NCBI RefSeq assembly: GCF_902686445.1
Contig: NC_062220.1
Coordinates: 109,850,643-109,914,642, forward strand
DNA: 64,000 nucleotides
Direction of reading: 5' to 3'
Source: Sciurus carolinensis
Taxonomy: Eukaryota; Chordata; Mammalia; Rodentia; Sciuridae
This document shows positions 34,186-44,690 of this stretch, one piece after another (the first letter of the stretch is position 1; each line of letters opens with the position of its first letter). The notes below the pieces were generated by a model, which was not told where the DNA came from, made no database searches, and saw only the letters and a program-made list of their open reading frames with translations. Made by a program: the position numbers and the translations under genes.

Positions 34186-35104
34186 AATTAGGTGAGATAT
34201 TTCCTATGTTATGGACATTGACAAGATTTTACTGCTATTTTTAAAAATTATAAAGTGGTCATGTACATGCTGAAAGTTTATGTTTGTTTATTTTAACCAA
34301 TTAAAAATAATAGATTATGTAGCTAAAATGGACATTATTTTTCTCTAAGAATTTCCTCCCACTTTTTATTTTCTTCCCAGTATTACAGCTGTAATTGCAG
34401 GGGCTAAGTTGTTTTTGACTTATAAACTTTGTGATCTCAAGGAAATCACATAATCTTAATTCAGTTACTTTACTTTATATTCTGAAAACAAAGGTTTTAA
34501 AAGAGAAGTTTTCTTTTAGTTTTTCTGTGAATTACATAATGGCAAGCTGGGAGGAACTGGCATGGCAAGCATTTAAGCAAGAGCCATTATATGGCAGCTC
34601 AGTGACTGGGTAGGCCAGATTTATTTATGTGGGATTTTATTGTTTAATCTTTTTGTATCAAATGGAAGAGATATTATTCCCACATCTACTGCTTACATTC
34701 TTATCTCAGAACATCATGTGTTAACATTCTTCCGTTGGCTAGAATAAAAATAGATGGTCACACTGATGTTCACCTTATCCTAGGCTGAGCTGCAGAGACT
34801 ACATGCAGGCCAAGAAACTGCTCTGAATACATTTCCATCTCCAGGAATCTACTACATTTTAATAAGCATTCAGATGTTCCAATAGTCTGTATTTTTGGAA
34901 CACAATCTGGGAGTCCATTTCTAATCCAGATGTGGATGTGAAGCATTAAACAAGGCGAGTGACACCAGGTTCTCAAAGAGCTTGAGTTCTATTGGCAGAG
35001 AGAAAATAGGTAAATAAATAATTATCAATCTGTTATTTTGCAATGTGTGCAAGGAATAAGTTAGAGGGAGATAAAGAGTCTGGGGTGTGGCTAGGGCATG
35101 GATG
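34186..35104. other. unassigned intergenic DNA
   Basis: Nothing recognised in this stretch. Confidence 0.5.
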
Positions 35105-36020
35105 GTCTGAGTCAGTCAGCTTTCTATTACTATAACAAATTCCTGAGATAATCAATTCATAATGACAGAAGGTTTATTTTGGCTCACAGTTTTGGAGGTT
35201 TCAGTCCATGATTGATTTGCAAGATGATTTTGAGTTTGTGGTGAAGCTGCATGTAATGGCAGAAGTGCATGGTAGAACAAAACTTCTTACATCATGACCA
35301 GGAAGTGAAAGTGAGAGGAAGAGAAAGGAGCTGGAGTCTCACATCCCTATGAGAAATAGAAAGTTTGGTGGTCCATTTTCAGAATACAGCATTCAAATAT
35401 AAAATTTACTGAGAATGTAAGAAAATCAGTCAAGGAGGGAATAGAACAAATAAATACTTAGTGCCTGAGTATGATAGAGTCACAGCTCCTGACAAAAAGA
35501 AAGTGAAAAGGAAGAGGCCAGCCTGTCCAACAAAGATAAACTATATGTGTCAAAATATGCTGAGTTCCAGAAAGGCCTTCCTACAGCAAGAGAAGAAAGG
35601 GAGATGGGGATAACTAAAGGTACATTTCTTTAAATAAACCAATAGGAAAAATAAAACTGAGGCAATGTTTGGGAAGACTGTACACTACATAGAATTCAGT
35701 CAGGAAGGGACCAGGAGAGGGATCTTGTGCACTAGAGAATAAAATGCTGGTTGTAATTGCTTTGGGTATACCTGCTCACCTGATCTTACAAGGTCGTTAT
35801 TCAAATTCTTACTTTCTCTGTACCTTTTGTCTTTCAGTTCATTTTTTGGACCTGGACATGTAACCATGTTTCTCATACCCTTCAAAGGAATGTCTGATTA
35901 TCTGAAAACCTCCCACTAGTCCTTACATCTTAAGGATTCCATTACCTCCCAAAAGTATCATGGACTGGGATCAAGAATTTAGCACATGGACTTTTTGAGA
36001 CATCGGAATATCCTTACTAT
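35105..36020 (-). mobile_element. rodent MaLR LTR split by a ~0.5 kb insertion
   Basis: The left half (35105 to about 35350) reads 'gtcagtcagctttctattac' 'tataacaaattcctgaga', 'ttggctcacagttttggagg' and 'gaccaggaagtgaaagtga'. The right half (about 35867-36020) resumes with 'taaggattccattacctccc', 'gtatcatggactgggatcaa' and 'tagcacatggactttttgag'. Together they make one antisense LTR of the 19719 family. The intervening 35350-35867 does not belong to it. Confidence 0.65.
35350..35867 (+). mobile_element. unidentified insertion within a MaLR LTR
   Basis: About 515 bp that interrupts the LTR. Similar words flank it on both sides ('tctcacatccct' at left, 'tctcatacccttc' at right), which could be a worn target-site duplication or the LTR sequence itself. 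Inside, an 'aataaaatgctg' signal (about 35739) followed by a C/T-rich stretch with 'tctttcagttcattttttgg' resembles the R-U5 part of an ERV LTR. The family is not identified. Confidence 0.4.
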
Positions 36021-37019
36021 TGCAGTCTTTATGCTGTGTTTTAGTAGCTTGCATTTTCATACTTCTTAAGAGTGAAATGGAATCTAAGCAGTTCTCTGAG
36101 TCTCTTAAGCACCATGAGACACATATCAAATTTTGGTTCCATTAAAGAATATTTCTCTGGATTTGAAGTGAACTCATGATATAGTAGTACTCTATATCAT
36201 GAACACATCACATGTGGATTAATTCCTGCTAAAAATTCCCTTTTGTCTCCTTTGTTCCCAGATATGATAGTGAAATCCTGATATCAGTCATGAAGTCAGA
36301 TTTTTGTTGTTCTTCATTTGTTTCTGGTCCTGCATAGTGATCTCATCCTTCCTTTTGCTATGCACAAGTAATATGTACTGATTGCTTTAGAAATTCAGTA
36401 AAAACTGACAGAAAGAGTGCAGATTTCACCTTTTGTTGCATTGAAGTTGACTATACTTATAACCCTTTAGAAGGGAGTAAGCTAGTCCATCCCAAGAATG
36501 GGTCTTTAATAACAGTTTGATGTTTTCACTCTGACTCTGGGAAACTGCAGGCAGAAATAGGTATTTTTTTTTTTTTTTTGCAATGCAAAAAGTAATCAAC
36601 ATCCACAAAATAAGAACTTGAGTTGGATACAGTGTGAAGTACACAGAAAAGGCTCAGCATAACTCAGATTTTAAAAGAAAAGAAATTTTTATTGAATTTA
36701 GTCTTTTCTTGGGAGAGGTTTGTTTGACCTCCTTATTTCAGTAGAGATGGAAATTAATGTCAGTGTCTCACATTTCCTGCAGTTATTCCAGAATTATGCA
36801 TTCCTGACTTTCATGCTAATTAATCTATACATGCTTCTTGAATGTTATATTCAATTAGTTCCAGTGACCCAAACTATCTTCATAATGTCTCTATGAAAAG
36901 AACAAAACACTAGTACACTATTTTTGCTTTAGAGGAATGTCTAAAAGAGTCCCCATTGACCACAGGTGTGTACCAGCAACCCAGGTTTCAGGAAAGTAGA
37001 ATCCTGGTACAATGGGAAG
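36021..37019. other. unassigned intergenic DNA
   Basis: No element recognised. It contains a perfect 11-bp inverted repeat with a 7-nt loop at 36174-36202 and a T run of about 20 at 36561-36580. Confidence 0.5.
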
Positions 37020-37437
37020 TGTTCTAGTTAACGTTTGTATTGCTAGGATGAAAATATCCAACCAGAAAAACTTTGAAGAGGAAAACTTAATTTGGAGCTC
37101 ATACTTTCAGAGGTCTTAGTCCATGGATGACCAACTCCATTGTTCTGGGCCTAAGGTGAGGTAGCACATCATGGGGAAAGGACTTGGTGGAGGGAAGCTG
37201 CTCAGCTTATGGGTTCAGGAGACAAGGAGGAAAGAGAGGAAGGGGCCAAAGGAAGCACAACCCTCCAGGGTATGGTCCTAGTGACCATTCTCCACCTGCC
37301 TGCACTTGCCCAGTCAGTTCTTTCAAATTAGGATGGGATGATTAGGTTACAGGTCTCATAAATCTAATCATTTTAGCTATGAATATTTCTTATGTACAAG
37401 AACTTTTGGGGGACCCTTCCTATCTATACCATAACAA
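37020..37437 (-). mobile_element. rodent MaLR LTR, antisense
   Basis: 'gtgttctagttaacgtttgt' 'attgctaggatg', 'ggtcttagtccatggatgac', 'cagcacatcatggg'-like middle, 'gaggaaggggccaaaggaag', 'taggatgggatgattaggtt' and the end 'ttttgggggacccttcctat' 'ctataccataac'. Nearly full length at about 418 bp. Its middle matches the LTRs at 37815 and 53885 more closely than the one at 19719. Confidence 0.82.
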
Positions 37438-37814
37438 AGTATTTTGCATGTGATACATTTCAAAAATAAAGGAATAAATCAATATTTGCTAATTCATAAG
37501 AGCAAAAATATGTTATCCCAAAATGGAACCATATATGTGTAAGTGCTGGTTTTCTAATTTCCCTTTTTAGAAGCTGAGCAGAGTGGAAGACAGTAAACCC
37601 TAGAGAGGATAGGTACTTCGAAAGAAATTTATGCAAATAAACACTTCTACATTTATGCCACTTTGGAAGAAGGTAAAATTTGTCTACCAAAATCATAGTT
37701 ACCAAGGGATTTTAAAACATATCATAGACTACATGTTGCATAGGAAAACTTTTAAAGAGTATTAATATAAAATGTTTAGTACATTACTTAGTCTGTAGTA
37801 TCCAAGTACAGTTC

Positions 37815-38011
37815 TGTTTTGGTCAGTTTTTTCACTGCTGTGACTAAATGATCTGACCAGCACATTTATAGAGGAGGATAGGTTTATTTGAGGGCTCACA
37901 GTTTCAGAAGTCTTAGTTCATAGAAGCCTGGCTCCGTTCCTTGGTACTCAGGTAAGGCAGAATATCATGGCAGAAGAGCACGACAGAGGGAAGCAGATTG
38001 CATCAGGAAGC

Positions 38012-38077
<66 letters not shown>

Positions 38078-38286
38078 TCCACTCTCCAGATACAAAATAT
38101 ATACCCCAAAGCCATGACCCAATTCCAATCTCCTCCATCCACACCCTACCACTTCAATTAATCCCATCAGGGATTAACTCACTGATTGGATTAAAATTTA
38201 TAACCCGATCATTTCTCTTCTGAATCTTCCTGCATTGTCTCACATGTGAACTTCTGGGGGACATCTACATCCAAATCATAACAAGT
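37815..38286 (-). mobile_element. rodent MaLR LTR with (GA)n expansion, antisense
   Basis: Same family as 37020-37437: 'ttttggtcagttttttcact' 'gctgtgacta', 'gggctcacagtttcagaagt', 'aatatcatggcagaagagca' and the end 'cttctgggggacatctacat' 'ccaaatcataaca'. A GA-rich stretch natural to these LTRs has expanded into a 63-bp (GA)n tract. Only 375 bp separate it from the previous LTR, in the same orientation. Confidence 0.83.
38012..38074. repeat. (GA)n microsatellite
   Basis: A nearly pure GA tract of 63 bases with one C interruption, arising within the LTR. Long repetitive reading frames on both strands (alternating Arg-Glu or Ser-Leu) are by-products and not genes. Confidence 0.97.
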
Positions 38287-38449
38287 CCCTCCAAATTTTA
38301 AGACTTACTGTCTTAACAGTACTTGTGCTTATTTAGGGTTATTAATTTAAGTGCAAAAAAAGGGAAAAGGAAATATTAAGCCAGGCAGGATGGTGCTTAC
38401 CTATAATCCTGGCTACTTGGGAAGCTTAGGCAAGAGAATCCCAAGTTTA

Positions 38450-39200
38450 TTTATTTATTTATTTATTTTCATACTAAAAACCTTTTTTTTTTTTTATTTA
38501 AACTTGCATTTGTGGTTTATGACAAAATCTTGAACTTCAGGATGATATGTTTTTTTTTATTTTTTTTACGTTTACATAGGGTAATGATGTTTATTTTATT
38601 TTTCCCCTCCCCCCACCCCTCCCACCCCTCTTTTCCCTCTACACAGTCCTTCTTTCCTTCATTCTTACCGCTCTCCTTAGCCTAACTCTAAACCTAACCC
38701 TAAACCTAATGCTAGCCCCTCCCACCCCCCATTATATGTCCTCATCCGCTTATCAGCGAGATCATTCGTCCTTTAGTTTTTGAGATTGGCTTATCTCACT
38801 TAGCATGATATTCTCCAATTTCGACCATTTGCCTACAAATGCCATAATTTTATCATTCTTCATTGCGGAGTAATATTCCATTGTATAAATATGCCACAGT
38901 TTCTTTATCCATTCATCAACTGAAGGGCATCTAGGTTGGTTCCACAATCTGGCTATGGTGAATTGAGCAGCAATGAACATTGATGTGGCTGTATCTCTGT
39001 AGTATGCTGATTATAAGTCCTTTGGGTATAGGCCAAGGAGTGGGATAGCTGGGTCAAATGGTGTTTCCATTCCAAGCTTTCTGAGGAATCTCCACACTGC
39101 TTTCCAGAGTGGCTGCACTAATTTGCAACCCCACCAGCAATGTATGAGTGTTCCTTTTTCACCACATCCTCGCCAACACCTATTGTTGCTTGTATTCTCA
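38450..39200 (-). mobile_element. young 5'-truncated L1 with probable 3' transduction
   Basis: On the minus strand, 39200-38762 encodes the end of ORF2: a C-W-W-G-C region followed by [15 protein letters not shown] and later the HIYTMEYYSAMKNDK region. It is open except for one in-frame stop at 39011-39013, where the sequence reads KDL then TAA. ORF2 ends at 38762. The 3'UTR follows, with a G-rich tract and a run of telomere-like words, to an A-rich tail near 38551-38569. About 55 bp of unrelated sequence then leads to an AATAAA signal and a second A run (38481-38494), and last an (AAAT)n end. A perfect 15-bp target-site duplication, 'agaatcccaagttta', lies at 38435-38449 and 39201-39215. Low decay marks it as the youngest L1 here. 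Confidence 0.92.
38606..38720 (-). other. L1 3'UTR G-rich tract and telomere-like repeats
   Basis: 38606-38632 on the plus strand is made of C4-6 runs, giving at least four runs of four G on the L1 sense strand, a strong G-quadruplex motif. G-rich 3'UTR tracts are known in mammalian L1s. At 38680-38710 the plus strand contains five variants of CCTAA(C/A)-type words in a row, close to the telomeric CCCTAA repeat. This is part of the L1 and is not a telomere. Confidence 0.75.
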
Positions 39201-39340
39201 AGAATCCCAAGTTTAAAATCAGCCTGGGCAACTTTGCAAGACCCTGTCTCAAAAGAAAAGTAAAAAAACCTGGGGGTATAGCTCAGTGGTAGAGCACACC
39301 TGGGTTCAATCCTCAGTACTGAAAAAAAATAAAATAAACA

Positions 39341-41344
39341 TAACATTAAAATAGATCTTTTAGGGGGAAAGTCTGTAGGTTTATCGTCTCAAAAGCACAA
39401 TTTTTGTAAGATTACAGTAATAGGAACAATGAACCTAACTAGGGAAAATATTAAGGAAGAAGATATAAAGACAAGGTGCTAAGTTTCTCAAATTTGACAG
39501 TGGAGTATCTGTGTCTAATTTGGCAAAAGAATATACTCCATAACTCTTAGAATTTCCTTCGGTAGGCAAAGTTTAGCTTCATTATGTATTATTTCCTTCT
39601 GACTGAATGATAGTTGTCCAAGATAACCTGGGTTATAGGATTATTCAGAATGCTTGACCTTTTTATTCTGAATCACTGTACCATTTTCAAAAACATGTCT
39701 ATATTCTTACAGTACACTATTCTGTTTGCAGAGCACTTAGATTCCTTAGTATTGAATAACCCTTGCTATATTTACTAAAATTTGGACAGTAAACAAATAT
39801 TAAAAAGAAAATTCTTATAAAATTCTGTCTAGTTATTACAATATTTTGTTGCATTTTCTAGTGGTATTTTTCCATGCATATATGTGGATAGATTTATTTT
39901 CTTATAAAATAAAGATTATACTTCATATGTGATATATTATTCATTATTGGTGAATAAGATAATTTATAACTTTTGAACTAATACAGTGGCATTGTAAAAA
40001 ACATGAAACATCATTTTTGTGCATCTTTGATTATTATTTACCTATTATTAACAATGATGTCTTTAGGGCAGAACCATAGCACTTTTATTATTTACAAGTA
40101 TTGCCAAGCACCTTTCTGCGAGAAGTTAAATTCTATTTTAAACTCATCACTTCTAGAATTTTACATTTCCTAGGAACAAACTCTGAAGGTCAAGAACTCT
40201 GCTCTAGGGGTTTTCTGTACTTTGCAGGAAGACTGGGATTACAAAAAGAAAATAAAACTACATTTTAATCATCAAAAACTGTCAGGTATAAAAGAACTCT
40301 ATTTTAGAATTCAACATAAAATAAATGAGTTTTCATGAATGAATAAACATCCCTTTACCCTTCACATTCCAAGGATAGTGAACGAAGCCAAGCTAAGCTT
40401 GTTCACTTCTCAATGCCATTCATTAATATTTTCAGGAAGGCAGTGACTGAACATGGGGCAGAAACCTTGTTGGCAAGATTTCGTTCTGATTTGGTTGAAG
40501 ACTCATTCAATCATTCAAAATGATTAGCTAAGGAAAAATGTTCCGAACTTCCTCCCTGAGTCTTTCTATCATGCATGTCATGCAGTGATATTAGAAAGAC
40601 CTTATGAATGCTTCTGGAGATGTCCACTGTGCCTCTCATTTTATATCTATGAGAAATAAAACACAGGATTCCCATACAAAGTCACATGTTTGTGATCATT
40701 AGCTGGAATTTTTTCCACCTGGGCAAAACCTTTTCCTCATTTGTTTCTCAGCAAAGTTGTCAGGGGGACAATTTTATAGTTCATCTTTATTTAGATTGGC
40801 ATTCATTCCCACAAAAGAATCTTCCTCTAATTAAATGCTATCTTTGCTTCTTCCTTAGTACTTATCAAAGCTTTTGTTTGTTTGTTTATTCCATTTATTG
40901 TCTCCAGTTTTGTTGTCTTATTATTTAGATAATCTCTGAGAGGTCTTTATTAATTTTTCCCCATAGACTAATTACATAAAAGACAATTTATAAGTGATAC
41001 AATGAATCTTTCTTTGATGAAATATTGCACCAGGAAACTGTATCATTGAGAGTGATATTTTGACAACCTACACAAATGTTACTAATATTACTAATATTTT
41101 AAATTTGTTATCTTCTATTTTCAAGGAACTAAATTAGTACAGAGAAGAAAGTAAAAAACAAAGAAAAAAATAAAAAGTTCACAAAAATAATTTCACCATT
41201 GGAAATAGTTGTCCTTTATGTAAATAACTTTTCAGAAATCTCCTTTTACAATAATTCAAATACAAGATCACATAAATAGATTCACGGATATATTGCTATA
41301 TTAAAAGCAAAATATGCTAAATATTTATAACAATGCAATCTTAT
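39341..41344. other. unassigned intergenic DNA
   Basis: Two kilobases without an element I can name. AT-rich, with short frames only. Confidence 0.5.
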
Positions 41345-41699
41345 GTTATAGATTAAACTCATAACTCCAAATGCGATGTCATTTGGAGAACAGAACTTTT
41401 AAAAAGTAATTACTTTTAATGTAAGGTAATAGGGGTGGAGTTCTAATACAATAGAATTGTTGGTCTTATAAGATAAGGAAGAGATGGATCTCTTTTTGTG
41501 TTCATGTACATATACCAAGGAAAGGCCACACATGAACACAGTAAGAAAGTAAACAGGAAGAGAATCTGCACCAAAGTCAATCATGTTGGCACCTCAATCT
41601 TGGGCTTTCATCCTACAGAACTGTGTGGAAATAAATTTTTATCATTTAAACTACTTTGGATGTGAAATACTGTCGAGAAAGCCCAAGAAGAGCAAAATA
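41345..41699 (+). mobile_element. MLT1A/MSTD-like MaLR LTR
   Basis: Sense LTR: 'gttatagattaaactcataa' 'ctccaa', 'aggggtggagttctaataca' 'atagaattg', 'ggccacacatgaacacagta' 'agaaag', 'ttggcacctcaatcttgggc' and the polyadenylation region 'agaactgtgtggaaataaat'. Close to full length at about 355 bp. Confidence 0.8.
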
Positions 41700-42131
41700 C
41701 ATTTTAAATAAAATTTTAATTCATTTAAGCAAAAGAATAGGAACTTAATGTCTCTTCATCCCATACTGCAAAAAATATCTCTTCCTCAGAGATGATGTTT
41801 ACTACATCATCAAATGTTGGCAAAAATATATGAAAGAACCAAAAATTCGAAACACTGAACATACCAAGACTGTGCTATTCATGAAGAAAGATTTGACTAT
41901 AGAAGAATTTGAAAGAGTATGAATTTTAAATTTTCATGAAACCACAGATAGTCAACTGTGAAAAGGCAATAGAGAAAGATGACAAGGAAAAAAGAGAAGA
42001 GAAATAAATGAAAGAGAGCAAACAGGCACAATTGTGAAATGATATGCATTCTGTTAATGACAACTGTAAAAGAATCAAGAAATTTAACTTGGTCAATCAC
42101 TGGATTTTCCTAACAGAACATCTTGAGGTTT

Positions 42132-42181
<50 letters not shown>

Positions 42182-43075
42182 TGTCTGTTGATGTTGAGAA
42201 CATCTTTGTATATAAAGTTTGTGTGTCCAATGTAACCTTCAATACGCTGCTAGCTTTTCTTTTGATTTTAGATATTGCCATGAAGTTACCTAGAAGGTAG
42301 TTCTATATCATATGTAGTTTTCTCTTTTTGTGGTTGCCTGAAGAATTATTTCCGTAATGTTGAAATCAAACTATTTGTATATTATTCAAAGATTTTTTAA
42401 AAAATTCTTAATTTGTGTATGTTTATTCAATTGATGTGTTCAAAATTTTTTCACGTGAGGAAATAAATCCTAACTGAATGTTCAGTGATTTATAGAAAAA
42501 TTTAAAAACGGTACCCCATGGTTATATAATTCTTGCAAGTATACACATTTTGAATAAAACAAGTCCTATTGATGATGAATCAGGGTTCCCTCCTTTCAGA
42601 TCCCCCTCCCACTCTTAAAAACACTATTATAAGTTTGGTATTTGATATTGATCCTTTCACATTACCATTTATCTTCAACATATATGTGGAATTCTCTAGT
42701 ATTTCTCAGCTTCAATTTGATTGTTTTTGAAAATTCTGTGCATATTTTTTAAACTTTATTTGATTTCATTAATTAATACCTCTAGAATACATTTTAGTAC
42801 AAATAGATTATTTGCTGGACAGCATCAAGTATTTTAATATACAGTTTATTTAGAAGACTCCTATTAATGATCATCATTTTAATTTACAAATTTTATTATA
42901 CTATAGTTAATAAATACACAAACGGGCAGAAAATTTATTTGTGTTACAAATACAATTTTACTATTACTGTCGTGGAAATATCAAATTTCAATAGATTTCC
43001 AAATTCTGCCACAAGCTTACCTTTGTTTCAAGTTTTTCTGTAGTTATTATAAAGTTGCATGATATTTGCTGAGTT
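41700..43075. other. unassigned intergenic DNA
   Basis: Very AT-rich with no confident repeat call apart from the (TG)n tract within it. Confidence 0.5.
42138..42184. repeat. (TG)n microsatellite
   Basis: A TG tract of about 47 bases with one TA interruption. Val-Cys and Thr-His frames across it are artefacts of the repeat. Confidence 0.96.
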
Positions 43076-43400
43076 ATGTCCTAGGGCTGTCATGACAAAG
43101 TTACACAAACAGGGTGGCTTAAAACAGCGTTAGTTCTATTCTCTCATGGCTCTGGAGGTCAGAAGACCAAAATCCAGAGGTGCCTTTGGACCCGTAATAC
43201 TACTGGGAGTTACAGGTCCTGTGTTTCATCTCTGCTTCTCCACCCATACCTCCACCATGGATTTTCATCTGGGGCCAGTGTGCTTCCTGATTTCCTGGCT
43301 CCTTGTGGACTTTGGCACAGGATTTGCTTTCTGCATCATCTTCCTGTCAACACACATGGCAGGCGTCCCCTGTCCTGTCCCTCGTTCTTTCCAGGACTGT
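43076..43400 (-). mobile_element. MLT1-like MaLR LTR, antisense
   Basis: 'gtcctagggctgtcatgaca' 'aagtt', 'cagggtggcttaaaacagcg', 'ctctcatggctctggaggtc' 'agaagacc', 'tggctccttgtggactttgg', 'gcatcatcttcctgtcaaca' 'cacatggc'. This is the antisense MLT1 order. The longest open frame of the window (168 codons, 43146-43652, plus strand) begins inside this LTR and is explained by it. Confidence 0.8.
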
Positions 43401-44024
43401 ACATGTCCATGTCATATCGTACACTTATTGTTTCCCACAGTTTGGGAACTACCAGGTTCTCTGATGCACATGCTTTTCAGAAATAATCTCTATACTATGT
43501 ACAGTATTCTTTTGGGGGACGGGGAGGAGGTTGTGAGCTTTCCTGATCTATACCTCTTTGTTTCTAATTCTGAAGTTTGGAAATTTTGCCACATGTTTCT
43601 CAGTCAGACTTATTTCTCCAATTTCCTTTGTAATTTCATTCAATTGTATTGATGTTTTCTCCTTGCGATTCATTCCCTGTTAAATTTGGATTATTCTAAG
43701 AGTTTGTATTTGGGAACAATTTTATGTCTATGGGGAATCTTTCTCTTCTCTAAATCCTATTTCTGCATCTGCTTGGGTCCTTGCTTGTTGCATCACATTT
43801 TATTTTGTCTTTCCTTTCTTAGGCATGTTTCACTCTTTATTCTGCCATTTCCACTTATGTTTGTGTTTGATGCCAAAAGATTTCAATAGCATAAGCTCTA
43901 CTTAATTATTATCTTATCCTTATACCTGAAACCCATTGACTTTTTGTTTTCCTTAGTCTCTTTCTCCCTCCTTCCCTCTCTCACCCTCTGTCCTTTCTTC
44001 TTTCCTTCCTTCCTTGTTTTCCAT

Positions 44025-44074
<50 letters not shown>

Positions 44075-44079
44075 CATGT
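43401..44079. other. unassigned, pyrimidine-rich DNA
   Basis: T- and C-rich plus strand. It may be more of the old antisense LINE that is recognisable from 44080 on, but I cannot align it. Confidence 0.4.
44027..44073. repeat. (CA)n microsatellite
   Basis: A pure CA tract of 47 bases, preceded by a CCTT-rich pyrimidine stretch (43965-44015). Confidence 0.97.
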
Positions 44080-44690
44080 TTTGCTGATATACTTTAAATT
44101 GCAAAAACCATGTCATTTAAATCTCAAGTATTTCTGAATATATTTCCAAGTACAAGGACATCCTCCAGTACAAACACAATATCCTTGTCAAACCCAGGGT
44201 AATAATACAGATTCAATAGTAGAAACCAAACTCTACTCCATATTTATATTTTTCCATCTGTCCACAGAATGTCTTTCCAAGCTCTCTCTCTTTTGTGGTT
44301 TTGTTCCTTATTCATCATGTGTGAATGCTGTGTCTAATGTCAAATTTACTTTACTTTCATCAAGTTACCTGACCATCATTTTTATTTCATTAGTTAATAT
44401 TTGCTTTTCATGATATTGATACTTTTAATGAATTCTGGCCCATTTAATTGCAAAATACCTCACGGTTTGGATTACTTTGTTTCCAAAGCTAAATTAGGGT
44501 TAATCATTTGTGGCAAGAAATCTTAATATCATATTTGTAGAAATTTCCTGTGTTGCAATAATAGGTGTGTGTTACTGGTTTGCTCTACCTTAAGTGACAC
44601 TGGGTAAACTTTTCCATTTGTAATTCGGCACTCATCAGTAGAGTGACACCTCAAGAATCTGAGACTTTTCTGCTGAGCACACACCTCAGA
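44080..44690 (-). mobile_element. L1M 3'UTR, antisense
   Basis: 'aatatatttccaagtacaag' 'gacatcctccagtaca', 'aacacaatatccttgtcaaa', 'ggcaagaaatcttaatatca' and 'cttttccatttgtaattcgg' 'cactcatcag' follow the order of the long antisense 3'UTR of older mammalian L1 (L1MC/MD/ME) elements. It is degraded. Confidence 0.65.

Larger units (their letters stand above)
38380..39340 (+). repeat. B1-dID SINE split by an L1 insertion
   Basis: The left part at 38380-38449 is the start of the B1 half ('gccaggcaggatggtgctta', 'tataatcctggctacttggg'). The right part at 39201-39340 completes B1 ('atcagcctgggcaactttgc') and carries the ID half ('gggggtatagctcagtggta', 'ttcaatcctcagtactg') plus an A-rich tail. The L1 at 38450-39200 sits between, so the SINE is the older insertion. 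Confidence 0.9.

Noticed and set aside
37948..38161. Frames of alternating Arg-Glu and Ser-Leu on opposite strands
   Set aside because: Direct translation of the (GA)n microsatellite.
38680..38712. Interstitial telomere from a chromosome fusion
   Set aside because: The telomere-like words are few, imperfect and inside an L1 3'UTR that has its own target-site duplication.
39250..39320. tRNA gene ('tagctcagtggtagagcac')
   Set aside because: This tRNA-like sequence is the ID half of a composite SINE. It lacks an anticodon arm and acceptor stem and is followed by an A-rich tail.
39011..39346. 111-codon minus-strand frame
   Set aside because: It is not a separate gene. The left two thirds are the L1 ORF2 end, and the first codons come from the antisense B1-dID SINE.
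42044..42281. Frames of Val-Cys and Thr-His repeats
   Set aside because: Direct translation of the (TG)n microsatellite. The same applies to the Cys-Val frame over the (CA)n tract at 44027-44073 and the His-Thr frame at 13302-13329.
43146..43652. Longest open frame in the window, 168 codons on the plus strand
   Set aside because: It begins inside an antisense MLT1-like LTR and runs into unassigned pyrimidine-rich DNA. No domain, codon pattern or gene context supports it.
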